Assembly: GCF_905171765.1 (NCBI RefSeq)
Contig: NC_053391.1
Span: 107,420,644 to 107,484,643 of the forward strand
Source: Bufo bufo
Taxonomy: Eukaryota; Chordata; Amphibia; Anura; Bufonidae
DNA length: 64,000 nucleotides
Direction: 5' to 3'
The notes beneath the pieces were generated by a model. The model was given only the letters and a program-made list of their open reading frames with translations, was not told where the DNA came from and made no database searches. Shown piece by piece: positions 53,940 to 64,000 of this stretch. The position numbers were made by a program, and so were the translations under genes. Positions within the stretch are counted from its first letter, which is position 1, and each line of letters starts with the position of its first letter.

Positions 53940-55170
53940 AATTTTCCCGTCATTCTACACTCCATAATAACAAAGTAAAAACAGAATGTTAGAAATCTTT
54001 GCTAATAGTAGAAAAAGAGAAAAAAAATAATATTGCATTGACATAAATAAGTATTCAGACTCTTTACTCAGTACTTAGTTGAAACAGCTTTGGCAGTGAT
54101 TACAGCCTCCAGTCTTCTTGACTATGATGCCACAAGGTTTGCACACCTGGGTTTGGGGATTTTCTGCGATTCTTCTCTGCATATCATCTCAAGCTCTGTC
54201 AGGTTGGATGGGGACTTTCGGTAGACAGCCATTTTCAGGTCTCTCCAGAGATGTTCGATTAGGTTCAAGTCAGGGCTCTGCCTGGGCCACATTCACAGAG
54301 TTGTCCCTACGTCACTTCTGTGTTATCTTGGCTGTGTGCTTAGGGTAACTGTAGTATTGGTCTTGTTGGAAGGTAAATCTTCAGCCCAGTCTGAGGTCCA
54401 GGACACACTGGATCAGGTTTTTAATGAGAATATCTCTGTATCTCAACTCTGACCAGTCTCCCTATTCCAGCCGCTGAAAAATACCCCCACAGAATGATGC
54501 TGCCATCTCCATGGTTCACTGTAGGGATGGTATTGGGCAGTGCCTGGTCTCCTCCTGATATGACACTTAGACTGTAAGAAACCAAGATTAAACCTTTTGG
54601 TCTCAATTTTGAGTCCTTTAGGTGCTTTTTTTGTAGACTTTCCTGCGTCTTATTTTGAGGAGAGGCTTCTTTCTGGCCACTCTGTCAAAAAGCTCCAATT
54701 GGCGAAGTACTGCAGTGATGGTTGACCTTCTGGAAGTTTCTCCCATCTGCACACAGGATCTTTGCAGCTCAGCTTGAGTTAACATTGGGTTCTTGGTCAC
54801 CTCTTTTACTCAAGCCTTTCTCCCGCCATTACTTAGTTTGGGTCTCTATCAAGAGTCCTGGCTGTTCTTAACTTCTTCCATTTAAGAATTATGAAGACCA
54901 CTGTGCTCTTCAGAACTTTGAGTGCAGCAGAATTTTTTGCATCCTTCTCCAAATCTCCAATCCTGTCTCTGGGATCTATAGGCAGGTTTTCCTCCTCATG
55001 GTTTGTTTTTTGCTCTAATATGCATTGTTATATAGACAGGGATGTATCTTTCCAAATCATGTCCAATCAACTGACCTAGACCTAAATTTCAGGTATCATA
55101 GCAAAGGGTCTGAATCCTTGTGTATATGCAAAACTTTAGTTTTTCCTTTTTAATAAATTTGCTAACATTT
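53940..55170 (-). mobile_element. Decayed Tc1 element (approximate ends)
   Basis: Inverted-repeat remnants 'gttagaaatctttgctaa' on the left and 'ttaataaatttgctaac' on the right, with 'attcagac' motifs inside, surround a transposase relic. No exact TA-bounded ends could be set. Confidence 0.75.
54060..54990 (-). pseudogene. Tc1 transposase relic
   Basis: Recognisable pieces on the - strand: TQAELQRSCVQMGETSRRST and [19 protein letters not shown] (DNA-binding domain, 54,618-54,800); [20 protein letters not shown] (54,440-54,540), the box before the second aspartate; and [20 protein letters not shown] (54,220-54,285), which holds the catalytic glutamate. Frames are broken between them and the two aspartate boxes are not readable. 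The oldest-looking of the four Tc1 lineages here. Confidence 0.8.
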
Positions 55171-55458
55171 CATACATCCTCTTTACCTCCATCAGGCCTT
55201 TAAAAAAATTTAAAAAATCTTTAAAAATCTATGGAATACCGCAGGAGACTATCTTATTTCATACAATGTTATACAGTTAAAAACCATATAAATTTTTTTT
55301 TATAGTAGGCATGGAAGATGTATCCTACTGTAAGCCTATACAGTGGGAGAAGTGACAGCCTATACATCAAACTTAGGCTGAAACTATAATGGGAATGAGG
55401 CTTTAATGGGAATGCATTTTACCCCTATTTTAGTGTAACATTTCATTACCAATATATA

Positions 55459-56394
55459 CAGTACAGACCAAAAGTTTGGACACACCTTCTCATTCAAAGA
55501 GTTTTCTTTATTTTCATGACTATGAAGGCATCAAAACTATGAATTAACACATGTGGAATTATATACATAACAAACAAGTGTGAAACAACTGAAAATATGT
55601 CATATTCTAGGTTCTTCAAAGTAGCCACCTTTTGCTTTGATTACTGCTTTGCACACTCTTGGCATTCTCTTGATGAGCTTCAAGAGGTAGTCCCCTGAAA
55701 TGGTCTTCCAACAGTCTTGAAGGAGTTCCCAGAGATGCTTAGCACTTGTTGGCCCTTTTGCCTTCACTCTGCGGTCCAGCTCACCCCAAACCATCTCGAT
55801 TGGGTTCAGGTCCGGTGAATGTGGAGGCCAGGTCATCTGGCGCAGCACCCCATCACTCTCCTTCATGGTCAAATAGCCCTTACTTTCAAAGTTTTCCCAA
55901 TTTTTCGGCTGACTGACTGACCTTCATTTCTTAAAGTAATGATGGCCACTCGTTTTTCTTTACTTAGCTGCTTTTTTCTTGCCATAATACAAATTCTAAC
56001 AGTGTATTCAGTAGGACTATCAGCTGTGTATCCACCTGACTTCTCCTCAACGCAACTGATGGTCCCAACCCCATTTATAAGGCAAGAAATCCCACTTATT
56101 AAACCTGACAGGGCACACCTGTGAAGTGAAAACCATTTCAGGTGACTACCTCTTGAAGCTCATCAAGAGAATGCCAAGAGTGTGCAAAGCAGTAAACAAA
56201 GCAAAAGGTGGCTACTTTGAAGAACCTAGAATATGACATATTTTCAGTTGTTTCACACTTGTTTGTTATGTATATAATTCCACATGTGTTAATTCATAGT
56301 TTTGATGCCTTCAGTGTGAATCTACAATTTTCATAGTCATGAAAATAAAGAAAACTCTTTGAATGAGCAGGTGTGTCCAAACTTTTGGTCTGTA

Positions 56395-56397
<3 letters not shown>
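55459..56397 (-). mobile_element. Tc1-derived non-autonomous element, 939 bp
   Basis: Ends CAGTACAGACCAAAAGTTTG and the complement, between TA repeats (55,457-55,458 and 56,398-56,399); same family as 4522-11,432. It retains the 5' start MARKKQLSKEKR (at 55,985) and the C-terminal 90 codons (55,600-55,872), with the catalytic centre deleted and a short inverted copy of the tail at 56,120-56,235. Confidence 0.92.
55600..55872 (-). pseudogene. Tc1 transposase C-terminal part
   Basis: An open stretch from TMKESDGVLRQMTWPP through SPDLNPIEMVWGELDRR to KGGYFEEPRI. Only the third catalytic residue (E in PIEMVW) is present. The DNA-binding start upstream is out of frame with it (GQSVSRKIGKTLKV, then a stop), so no fused product is expected. 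Confidence 0.85.

Positions 56398-56429
<32 letters not shown>
56398..56429. repeat. (TA)n microsatellite
   Basis: Sixteen uninterrupted TA units directly at the right end of the Tc1-derived element, whose target duplication is TA. Confidence 0.95.
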
Positions 56430-56431
<2 letters not shown>

Positions 56432-56619
56432 CGCTGGTTAACATCGAGTACATTAGCAATGCTCTCTGCTAATAACAGACTTGGAGCACTGTCAAAATAG
56501 TGATATAAGGTACTTCATCTATGCTGCTGACATACATAGACATATGTGATATTCATAGTACTTAGTAATGATGAGTTTGTGCATTACTAGCTGTATTATT
56601 CTACGTTTTGCCTTTTATA

Positions 56620-57200
56620 ACGGGGAGCCAGCGACGCGCTTCCTCCTTGCGGTGCCATCCCGCATCTGTGCAGGCATCCTCCTAGCTGAAAGAGGTACTG
56701 AGCGTCGATCGCAATTTATCGGCGCTCAGATGGTTTAGGCTGGACTTGGGTCACGTGACGCTGGCCACATCATGTGACCCACTTGTTCTGCTATTTAAAC
56801 AGGCAGCCTGCTGGCCATAGGTTGCCTGTGAATGGTCTTGCTACACTCACCAGCATTTTCGTATTGTGTCTTCTGTGTGTTTTGGACCTCGGCTCTGTTT
56901 TTGACCTCGACCTTGTGACCTCCCTGGAATTAACGTGACCTCTTGGCTTCAGACTCCGGATTGTGTTTTGACTTCGTTATCAGATTAGTCCCTGTGTACC
57001 TGCGTGATCTCCTGGCTTTGACTTTGGCTTGTCTGACTTTGTTACGGTACTTTTGTTATCTTCTTAGGCCCCTGCACATATGTAAGCGAGGGACTGCCGC
57101 CAAGTTGTACGCCGTCGGTTAGGAAGGGCTGTGCAAGTAGGCAGGGACAGAGGTGGGGTGGAGTTTAGGGCTGCACTTATCCCTACCCTCTGTCGTGACA
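56620..57200. repeat. LTR-like segment (probable solo LTR)
   Basis: GC-richer block with 'gtcacgtgacgctggccaca', a TATA-like 'tgctatttaaac' and the tail 'atccctaccctctgtcgtg' resembling frog Ty3/gypsy LTRs. 'tgtgacgctggccacatca' recurs at 63,670. No pol sequence lies beside it. Exact ends and duplication not established. Confidence 0.4.
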
Positions 57201-57209
57201 CCTTTATTT

Positions 57210-58411
57210 TGTAGCTGGCTTACAGCATGATTTGTATAATAACCTATGCAGCAGGTTTCATAGCTGCCTCTTTGTATTGTTCCAAGCAATACATAATAAA
57301 AGCACTGTCAATATAATATCAGTATTTATAGTCCATGAGACAATTTACTCACAATTCATCTAAATTTTCCAACAAATCTTGATCTGTCAAAACTTCTATT
57401 GCCTGCAGATATTTTTACTATAGTAGTTCCATGTTGTACACAGCTGCCTATAAGTGGCACTAGAGAGACAGTTTTCTTCCTTTTGGAGGAGAACTAATTC
57501 ACTTACTATGTTTTCTACATTCTTACAGATGTATGAAAAGGTTTAGGTTCTGAAAAATATTTCTATCCTTACTTTTATACTGTTAAAAACTCTATAAAAG
57601 TACAGCACATACAATGTTTTTATACCTGTATTGGTGCTTCTAAAATGTGAGGTATAGATTGGTCACATGAACCTTAGTAATCAGATGTTTTTTTCACTGT
57701 TGGAATTATATATTGTTGAATGGGAAAGAAAATATAAGAGGATCAATATACCCTGTTGAATTGGCAAAGGTCCATCTACCACAATGTTTATGGAATGTAA
57801 TATGGACTGGTGTGGTGGACTTCCTAAATCATGTTTGCCATCATTAAAAATGTGGTCAAACCAACTGTATTAATACTTTCTCTTTGAAATCATTAGTTAT
57901 CGTTATTTCTTGAATATCCTCAAAAGACAAAGGTTAATAACTGAAGGCTTATCAGTATTTCATATAGTTCTGTTGCCCGTATCCTTCAATATGACATCAT
58001 AGCCTTATTTTTCAATATAATAAGCAAAGTATGATTTCTCTCAGAATTTGGCAAAGTATTTTTGAAAAAATATTGACAGTTGGGTGCATATAAGATATCA
58101 AATTTGCAATATTTCTAAAAGTGTTGACCAGCAATAAGATTGAAGTATAATCAGGAACACACCAGTGATTTAGAGAATGGATTAATAACTGATCAGAATA
58201 TGATAGCTTTGGTTTTTATAAATTTGTTGAATACAAGGAGAAGCTCAAAATTACTGACAGATAGTTTAGCTAAAGAAAGTACCAATGATGTACCAATCAA
58301 AATTGCATTTCCTTGGAGAATAGTCACCATCTAATACACATAACATCTCACCTTCATAGTATTATAAAGAACTTGGAAATACAAGGTAATTACACATTAG
58401 GAAGCATCTAG
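57210..58411 (-). other. Putative 3'UTR of the LRRC75A-like gene
   Basis: The longest stretch of the window free of recognisable repeats directly follows the stop codon on the - strand and is AT-rich, as 3'UTRs are. A candidate AATAAA (- strand) lies at 57,203-57,208, at the edge of an LTR-like block. The extent is inferred. Confidence 0.4.
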
Positions 58412-58931
58412 TTAACTTTGTGGCTGCACACTCTTATCTTTGAAACCACTAACCACTTGCTCATCTTCAGTTTCTGTAGATGCGTCTTGATTCTCTAGGT
58501 CACTTAACTGTCCCTCTCCAAATTCTAAAATAGTTGGCAAATTCCCCTGCTTAGGACATCGTTTCTTGAGGCTAACTAAAAAAGTCTGTGGCAGGGAGAA
58601 GATGTCCACATTATTGCCAAGATCAATCCAGGTCATGCTGGGGAACTTTTTAAGGTCCTTCAAAGCTTCAGTGATTTCTCTCAGGATGGATTTTGTCAAC
58701 CGGTTTCCATTAAGTGCCAGAGTAGTAAGATGTGGAAGGCCACTGAGGACAGGCAAAAGATATAAGAACATTTCATCTGTGAGTTCAGTAAAACAGAGTT
58801 CGACATTCTCCACTTCTTCTGAATTGTGCTGAAGATAAAGCATCACACGGTCCAAGTCCTTCATAGTTAGGGAAAAGCCAGAAAGATCTAAAGTTCTCTC
58901 TCGAGGTCTTGCTGATAGAATTGCTTTTAGG
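58412..58931 (-). CDS. lrrc75a: LRRC75A-like leucine-rich-repeat protein, last coding exon
   Basis: On the - strand an acceptor (ttattttttgcag) ends at 58,932. The exon then reads on in one frame: LKAILSARPRERTLDLSG, LTDEMFLYLLPVLSGLPHLT, TLALNGNRLTKSILREIT, TWIDLGNNVDIFSLPQTFLV, CPKQGNLPTILEFGEGQ, and an acidic tail ending DKSVQPQS, about 173 residues. Order and wording match the C-terminal half of vertebrate LRRC75A, including the LRR units (TLALNGNRL, WIDLGNNVDIFSLP) and the PKQG-LPTILE signature; LRRC75B fits less well there. Molecular function is poorly known. The exon starts one base before the CTA codon, so the upstream exon must end after two codon bases or supply a matching phase. 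Upstream exons were not found to the right edge. Confidence 0.85.
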
Positions 58932-60641
58932 CTGCAAAAAAATAAAAAAATAAATTAGGTCAAATGACCCCCAATAATTACAATTACACATTGTGATAAA
59001 AAGTAAATAATGCAAAACTTTGAGTGATGTGAAGTTACAAAAACACTGCTGGTTTCTTCTAAAAATAGTGTCTCTCTTTTACATCCTCCCCCTCACTTTG
59101 CAGCGTGTAAGCACTTGGTAAGGTAGTGCTTGCTTTTGAACTTTTTGGTTGACAGTATGGAGATAGTCCCTCATTTTTATTAGTTGATGGACACACATGT
59201 TGACTATAAAGGATGTCTTTTGGAGGTTGAGGAGGAGAATTCATCCAGGTTGTCTACCGTGACTAAACCGGGCCGTTATTATTTTATGTCTTCAATAGGG
59301 GTTCTCCCATTAACGTATACCCTGTCCACAGGATAGAGGATATGTTTCTGATCGGTGGGAGTCCAACCACTGGAGCCCCTGCAGATCAAGAGAGCTTGTG
59401 CTCTCTCATTTGAATGGAGTGGTGGCCACACATGCACACTGCTATTTAATTCAAATGTGGAGCACAGGACCCAATTCTAGTCATCGGTTGGGGCCCCAGC
59501 CAATCAGCTACTTATCCTCTATCTTTTGGATAAGTTGTCTTAATAGGACAACCCCTTTAAGGTTTATTATGCATACATCATCTACCTGGGGACAGTATAA
59601 TTGAGCTTCAGGACTACATGAATGGCTGCAGTTTAATGTTTGTGTCAGTGCAGTGTCACTGCATTATATGCAGGTTGCTTATTTATGGATTTACAATCTT
59701 GCCCTATCATGTGAGCTTGGTATATGTATTATATCGCTTCATTGTCTGTATGTTATACTTGTGAGTGTTCCCCATCCTATTACATTTTAAAGTGTCCTGT
59801 GTGTTATATGTCGATTGCTGTGTATAGCTATTTAGTAAGGTGATTTTTAGTACATGTGAAACATTTTTAAACTGAGCAGTTTTTCTTATTAATCATATGC
59901 AAAAAGGTTTTCTTCTTTTCCCTGCTGAGATCTATCCTTGTTTTTGGGTACAAAAGTCAAGGAAAGTTACATGGAACAAGGTAATATTGCACTTAGCAGT
60001 TCACCTGCTATAACAGCTATGAATCCTTTTACAAAGGCAGATAAATTGCCTGTCATGAGTGTCGATCTATGATGTAGTACAGTAAGTCTTCTAGTGCTCA
60101 TTTACTTACATTTATATGTAGGAAATATCTTATGAGTTTCATACAATTTTCCATTTCCCTCCTCTGATATAGTTTCTGTATCTTCTATTTACACGATATG
60201 TGCTTCCAACAAATTAGAATTTTTATATAATCATAAAATAAGTGAATAATTGTTTTTCAGTCAATCACTAGAGACGGAGCAATAATTGAGAACAACCCTT
60301 CAGGCGATTATCACCGTATGTAAAAGCCCTTAAAGAGATTGTCCAAGAAGAGAAAAACCTGGCAGCTCTCTTCCAAAAACAGCGCCACACCTGTCCACAG
60401 GTTGTGTGTTGTATTACAGCTCAGCCCCATTCACTTCAATGGAGCTGAGGGGTAATACCAGGAACAAACCATAGACAGGTGTGGGGCTGCTTTTGGAATA
60501 AAGTAGCCATGTTTTTCTCATCCCTTCAAACAGGCACTGCTGTCTGCAGTCTTTGATCTATAGACTGAATTTCTCCAGAATAATTACCAGTGCAAATGGA
60601 CATGCACCCAAGTGCAAAATTATTTAGTTTGATGATAAGAG
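58932..60641. other. Intron of the LRRC75A-like gene, with MITE halves
   Basis: No further exon of the gene was recognised. One TTAA-type MITE remnant spans about 59,298-59,563 (ending aggacaacccctttaagg) and another about 60,330-60,525 (starting ccttaaagagattgtccaag). A palindromic core 'acttcaatggagctgagg' occurs in the latter. Confidence 0.4.
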
Positions 60642-60644
60642 TAA

Positions 60645-60934
60645 GGCCTCATGCACAAATGGATCCGCAAAAAACGGAAGTCGCCCGTGTGCCTTCTGCA
60701 ATTTGTGGAAAGGAACGGGCAGCCCATTGTAGAAATGCCTTTTCTTGTCTGCAAAACGGACAAGAATAGGACATGCTATTTTTTTTTTTTGCGGAGCCAC
60801 AGAATGGAGCAACGGAAGCGGACAGCACACGGAGTGCTGTCCGCATCTTTTGATTGAAGTGAATGGGTCCACACCCGAGCCGCAAAAAATGCAGCTTGGA
60901 TGCGGACCAAAACAACGGTCGTGTGCATGAGGCC
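60645..60934. mobile_element. Harbinger-like MITE, 290 bp
   Basis: Ends GGCCTCATGCACAAATGGAT (left, partly mutated) and CGGTCGTGTGCATGAGGCC, with TAA at 60,642-60,644 and 60,935-60,937. Confidence 0.85.
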
Positions 60935-61004
60935 TAAGGCATATGTCAGCATATTCTGTAAACTGTGAGGATTAGCGTTATGGATTAGGTCTTGGCTTAG
61001 GTTA

Positions 61005-61226
61005 GGTTCACACCTCCGTTTAACTGATACAGTAGAGGACATACTGCCGGAATTCACTGGATCCTGCCTAACCAGATACTGCCGTTCACTGCCGGACCCC
61101 TTGACTATAATGGGATCCGTCCGCTTTCCGTCGTAAGTGTTGGTTTTCGGCAAAAAAAAAATCGTTGCATGCCATGTCTGCTGGAACAGCCTGTGAGATC
61201 AGTGAAAGGGAGGAGTGAACCTACCC
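61005..61226. mobile_element. Harbinger-like MITE, 222 bp
   Basis: Ends GGTTCACACCTCCG and GGAGTGAACCTACCC with TTA duplications (61,002-61,004 and 61,227-61,229). A degraded relative split by a hAT MITE lies at about 14,572-15,150. Confidence 0.75.
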
Positions 61227-61229
61227 TTA

Positions 61230-62334
61230 TAGCATTACTAATGACTATGATGGATCCATGTACAGATCATAGCAGGTCCCGTTGATCTTTCTGACAAAGC
61301 AATGGAAACACGAAAATGTTATTTTATAGAATTCTATCGCCATACAGCTTTTGAACCATCCTTAGTCATTCCCTTACGCTTTACAATGCTGTAGTTATCC
61401 CTCTAGAAACAAAATGATTTTGCCAAGTGCATAAAATAAGCAGCAGCCGAGTGTGTGAACACGGGAGAACATAATCCTGTTAAAGCAGAGCTAAGCTGAG
61501 TTTATTCCGATGATAAAAGGTTCAACCGTAAAGATATAAATGGAAAGACAGATAAAACGGCTCAGCCTCTAGGCTGTTTACATGGTGCCTGTTCCCCTAA
61601 GTGTTATCCTCTGCAGATAGAGCGACTACAATAACCAAGAAGGGGGCACAAATCAGGCTGGGGCAACAGGGTGACATGTGCTCGAAAAGTAATTTGACCC
61701 AAGACATTTGCGCAACTATTTTAGACCTGTGATTTGCCTGTAAAGCAAGTTGCATGCTTACGATGGCAACGTCTCATAAGACTTGCAGCCAAAGATCCAG
61801 CAATGTTGCGTCACAGTCACACCATGTCACATCATAACCCCACTGACAATCATTAGATGCAATATATATACACTTCTTTTATACTATGTCATGAGCTTAT
61901 TTCCCCTTTAAACCAGTGAGCGCTTGGCTCTTTCCAGACTTTTAATCACTTTGGCAGGTAATCATCCTTTGTGCTGTTTCTATAATTCTGCTATAATTCT
62001 GTCTCCTGTTTTCTCTCTTTCCTCTGCCTCCATTTTGTAATTTTTAATGGATTTCTGAGTAAATAACATAAGAAATGATGATCATTATGAGGATATAAAA
62101 TGAGGCCTATTACAGGCTCTGTATTTTTTTCATCCATCTAGTTCGGTGCTTTTATATTTGGGGATAATCAGCCACCGCTTTATCTGGACGGACATTTCTA
62201 AATACAAACTATGCAATAAGATGTAAAAGACGTCAGTGGATGTTATAGGAAAATCTATGGACTGAGAAGGGTTATCATATGTTGTCTCCAATAGTTGAAA
62301 TGGGAGTTTTTGATTAAACACAATTATTACATAG
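61230..62334. other. No gene seen
   Basis: Repeat-poor, unique-looking sequence, probably intron of the LRRC75A-like gene. No splice-bounded segment resembling the upstream LRRC75A exons was found. Confidence 0.35.
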
Positions 62335-62337
62335 TTA

Positions 62338-62811
62338 GGCTACTTTCACACCTGCGTTAGGTGCGGATCCGTCTGGTATCTGCACAGACGGATCCGCACC
62401 TATAATGCAAACGCTTAGATCCGTTCAGAACGGATCCGTTTGCATTACCATGATAATGCAAACGGATCAGTTTTGACTTTACATTGAAAGTCAATGGGAG
62501 ACGGATCCGTTTGAAATTGAGCCATATAGTGTCAAATTCAAACGGATCCGTCCCCATTGACTTACATTGTAAGTCTGGACGGATCCGTTTGCCTCCGCAC
62601 GGCCAGGCGGACACCCGAACGCTGCAAGCTGCGTTCAGGTGTCCGCCTGCTGAGCGGAGCGGAGGACAAACGGTGCCAAACTGATGCATTCTGAGCGGAT
62701 CCGCATCCACTCAGAATGCATTAGGGCTGAACGGATCCGTTCGGGGCCGCTTGTGAGAGCCTTCAAACGGAACTCACAAGCGGAGCCCCGAACGCTAGTG
62801 TGAAAGTAGCC
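62338..62811. mobile_element. Harbinger-like MITE, 474 bp
   Basis: Ends GGCTACTTTCACACCTGCGT and AACGCTAGTGTGAAAGTAGCC with TTA at the left and TCA at the right (one change). The interior repeats 'acggatccgtttg' in both orientations. Confidence 0.85.
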
Positions 62812-62814
62812 TCA

Positions 62815-63429
62815 ATTACACTCCGGTTCTTACACCGTTATACCATGCTGAAAAGTATGATGGAACTAAAAGAGAAAGCAACAAAAAGTAACCAGTGTCA
62901 CTGAGTTGTCCGTTACTCTATACATTAAGAACATCTTGGTGCCTAGCACATTTTTAGGGTACGGTCACACTTTCAGGTTTCCTGGTGCAGTTTTGGAAGC
63001 CATTGGAAGGGATCATAAATGGAGAAAAACTATAAAGGACAAAAGATAAACATTTTCCTCTTTTTTGAATTCAGTAAAGTAGAAAAGACTTGCTCATATT
63101 CTCAAGTTAGCAAACTCCATATGGACAGCAATGAGGGGTCAGAATTGAGAGCACCACTGTAGGGGCAACCTCTTTTGAGCACCATGTACCTGCTAAACAT
63201 TTTTTCAAGTGAAAGCAGTTTGGTTGGTGATAACCAGGCATATGAGATATGTTCTTGTCTGTCATCATCTCTGCATACATTACATATTTGCACTGGAGTG
63301 CGGTGCTATGATCAGTCTCAGCCATCTGATTCACTATAGGTATTAACCACAAGCTATCAGAGAAATAGTCATCCACAGACCAACCCCTCCCCCTAATAAC
63401 TCCCTCACTGGTCCTCAAACCTCCTGTAA
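62815..63429. other. No gene seen
   Basis: Unique-looking sequence; no exon supported. Confidence 0.3.
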
Positions 63430-63704
63430 CAGGGAGGCGGCAACAGGCTTCCCCTCTGCAGCGCTGCCAGCATCCCGCTAGTGAAGAGGAGCAAGGACGC
63501 GTCCGGCGTCCTCATCTCCATAGCAACCAGAGGGCGTGGAGGACCCGGCAGCACATGCTTCCTCGGCGTGGCCAGCGTCCTCCATCCCCTAGGCAATGAA
63601 CACGTGGGGAACTGAGCGCCAATACTGATGAGTCGGCGCTCAGCTTTTCTGAGTTGCGGGGGACAGGTCATGTGACGCTGGCCACATCACATGACCCTTA
63701 ACCA
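63430..63704. repeat. LTR-like fragment
   Basis: GC-rich block sharing 'gtgacgctggccacatca' and 'ggcgctcag' with 56,690-56,780, so related to that LTR-like segment. It directly precedes the interspersed repeat that runs off the window. Confidence 0.35.
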
Positions 63705-64000
63705 CTTCAGCCCCCCTAGCTTAAACACCCTTAATGACCAGGCCACTTTTTACACTTCTGACCTACCCTACTTTCACCGTTTATTGCTCGGTCATGCAAC
63801 TTACCACCCAAATGAATTTTACCTCCTTTTCTTCTCACTAATAGAGCTTTCATTTGGTGGTATTTCATTGCTGCTGACATTACTTTTTTTGTTATTAATC
63901 AAAATTTAACGATTTTTTTGCAAAAAAATGACATTTTTCACTTTCAGTTGTAAAATTTTGCAAAAAAAACGACATCCATATATAAATTTTTCTCTAAATT
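63705..64000. repeat. Second copy of the 18.3-kb interspersed repeat, cut by the window edge
   Basis: From 'ttaaccacttcagccccc' and 'cctagcttaaacaccc' on it matches 18,345-18,640 closely. This copy shows about 15 extra bases at the start, which the 18.3-kb copy has lost. Confidence 0.85.

Noticed and set aside
55985..56115. Start of a functional Tc1 transposase from MARKKQLSKEKR
   Set aside because: The frame meets a stop after about 35 codons and the catalytic centre is deleted; the copy is non-autonomous.
62357..62710. 117-codon ORF
   Set aside because: Built entirely from 'acggatccg' repeats of a Harbinger-like MITE.
1..64000. tRNA, rRNA, snRNA genes and CRISPR arrays
   Set aside because: No tRNA-like A/B box pair with a cloverleaf, no rRNA or snRNA core, and no regularly spaced short repeats with unique spacers were seen; the tandem repeats present are of transposon or minisatellite type.

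Overview
The window is vertebrate nuclear DNA, almost certainly from a frog (Anura, probably a neobatrachian). It is AT-rich with introns and consensus splice sites. It is packed with repeats I associate with frog genomes: MITEs flanked by TTAA, MITEs ending GGCCTCATGCACACGACC or CTTTCACACG with TTA/TAA duplications, hAT foldbacks with 8-bp duplications, Tc1/mariner copies and L1 LINEs. There is no operon, RNA gene or CRISPR structure.

Two host genes can be supported. (1) On the + strand, about 16.5-31.6 kb, is a compact multi-exon gene that I do not recognise. A TATA box and a CRE-like site precede a 5'UTR exon. Ten coding exons then join into one open frame of 120 codons, and one or two 3'UTR exons end at an AATAAA. 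Its coding exons are tiny (19-51 nt) and most introns are in phase 2. (2) On the - strand, 58,931-58,412 is the last coding exon of a leucine-rich-repeat gene matching LRRC75A; its upstream exons are not seen and probably lie beyond the right edge.

Layout. 0.5-11.9 kb: a decayed, internally deleted Ty3/gypsy element (- strand) carrying a MITE in one LTR, a 1.9-kb foldback, and a Tc1-derived foldback that was itself hit by a 5.86-kb, nearly intact L1. 12-16.3 kb: MITEs, including one at the centre of an older palindrome. 16.5-31.6 kb: the unknown gene; its introns hold nested Harbinger-like MITEs, a 3.2-kb palindromic interspersed repeat, a mariner MITE, a 2.2-kb hAT element that lengthens intron 8, and (in the inferred 3'UTR intron) a young Tc1 element with an intact 340-codon transposase. 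32-36.5 kb: MITEs. 36.56-46.17 kb: four elements nested in each other (hAT > CR1-like LINE > L1 > Tc1). 46.9-57.2 kb: a LINE fragment, MITEs, a decayed Tc1, a second Tc1-derived element and an LTR-like segment. 57.2-64 kb: the LRRC75A-like terminal exon and putative 3'UTR, then intronic sequence with Harbinger-like MITEs. The window ends inside a second copy of the repeat seen at 18.3 kb.

The most notable points are the 120-residue micro-exon gene, the duplicated piece of its exon 8, the young Tc1 copy, and the two nested stacks whose insertion order can be read from target duplications. Coordinates were counted by hand; ends marked approximate may be off by some tens of bases.
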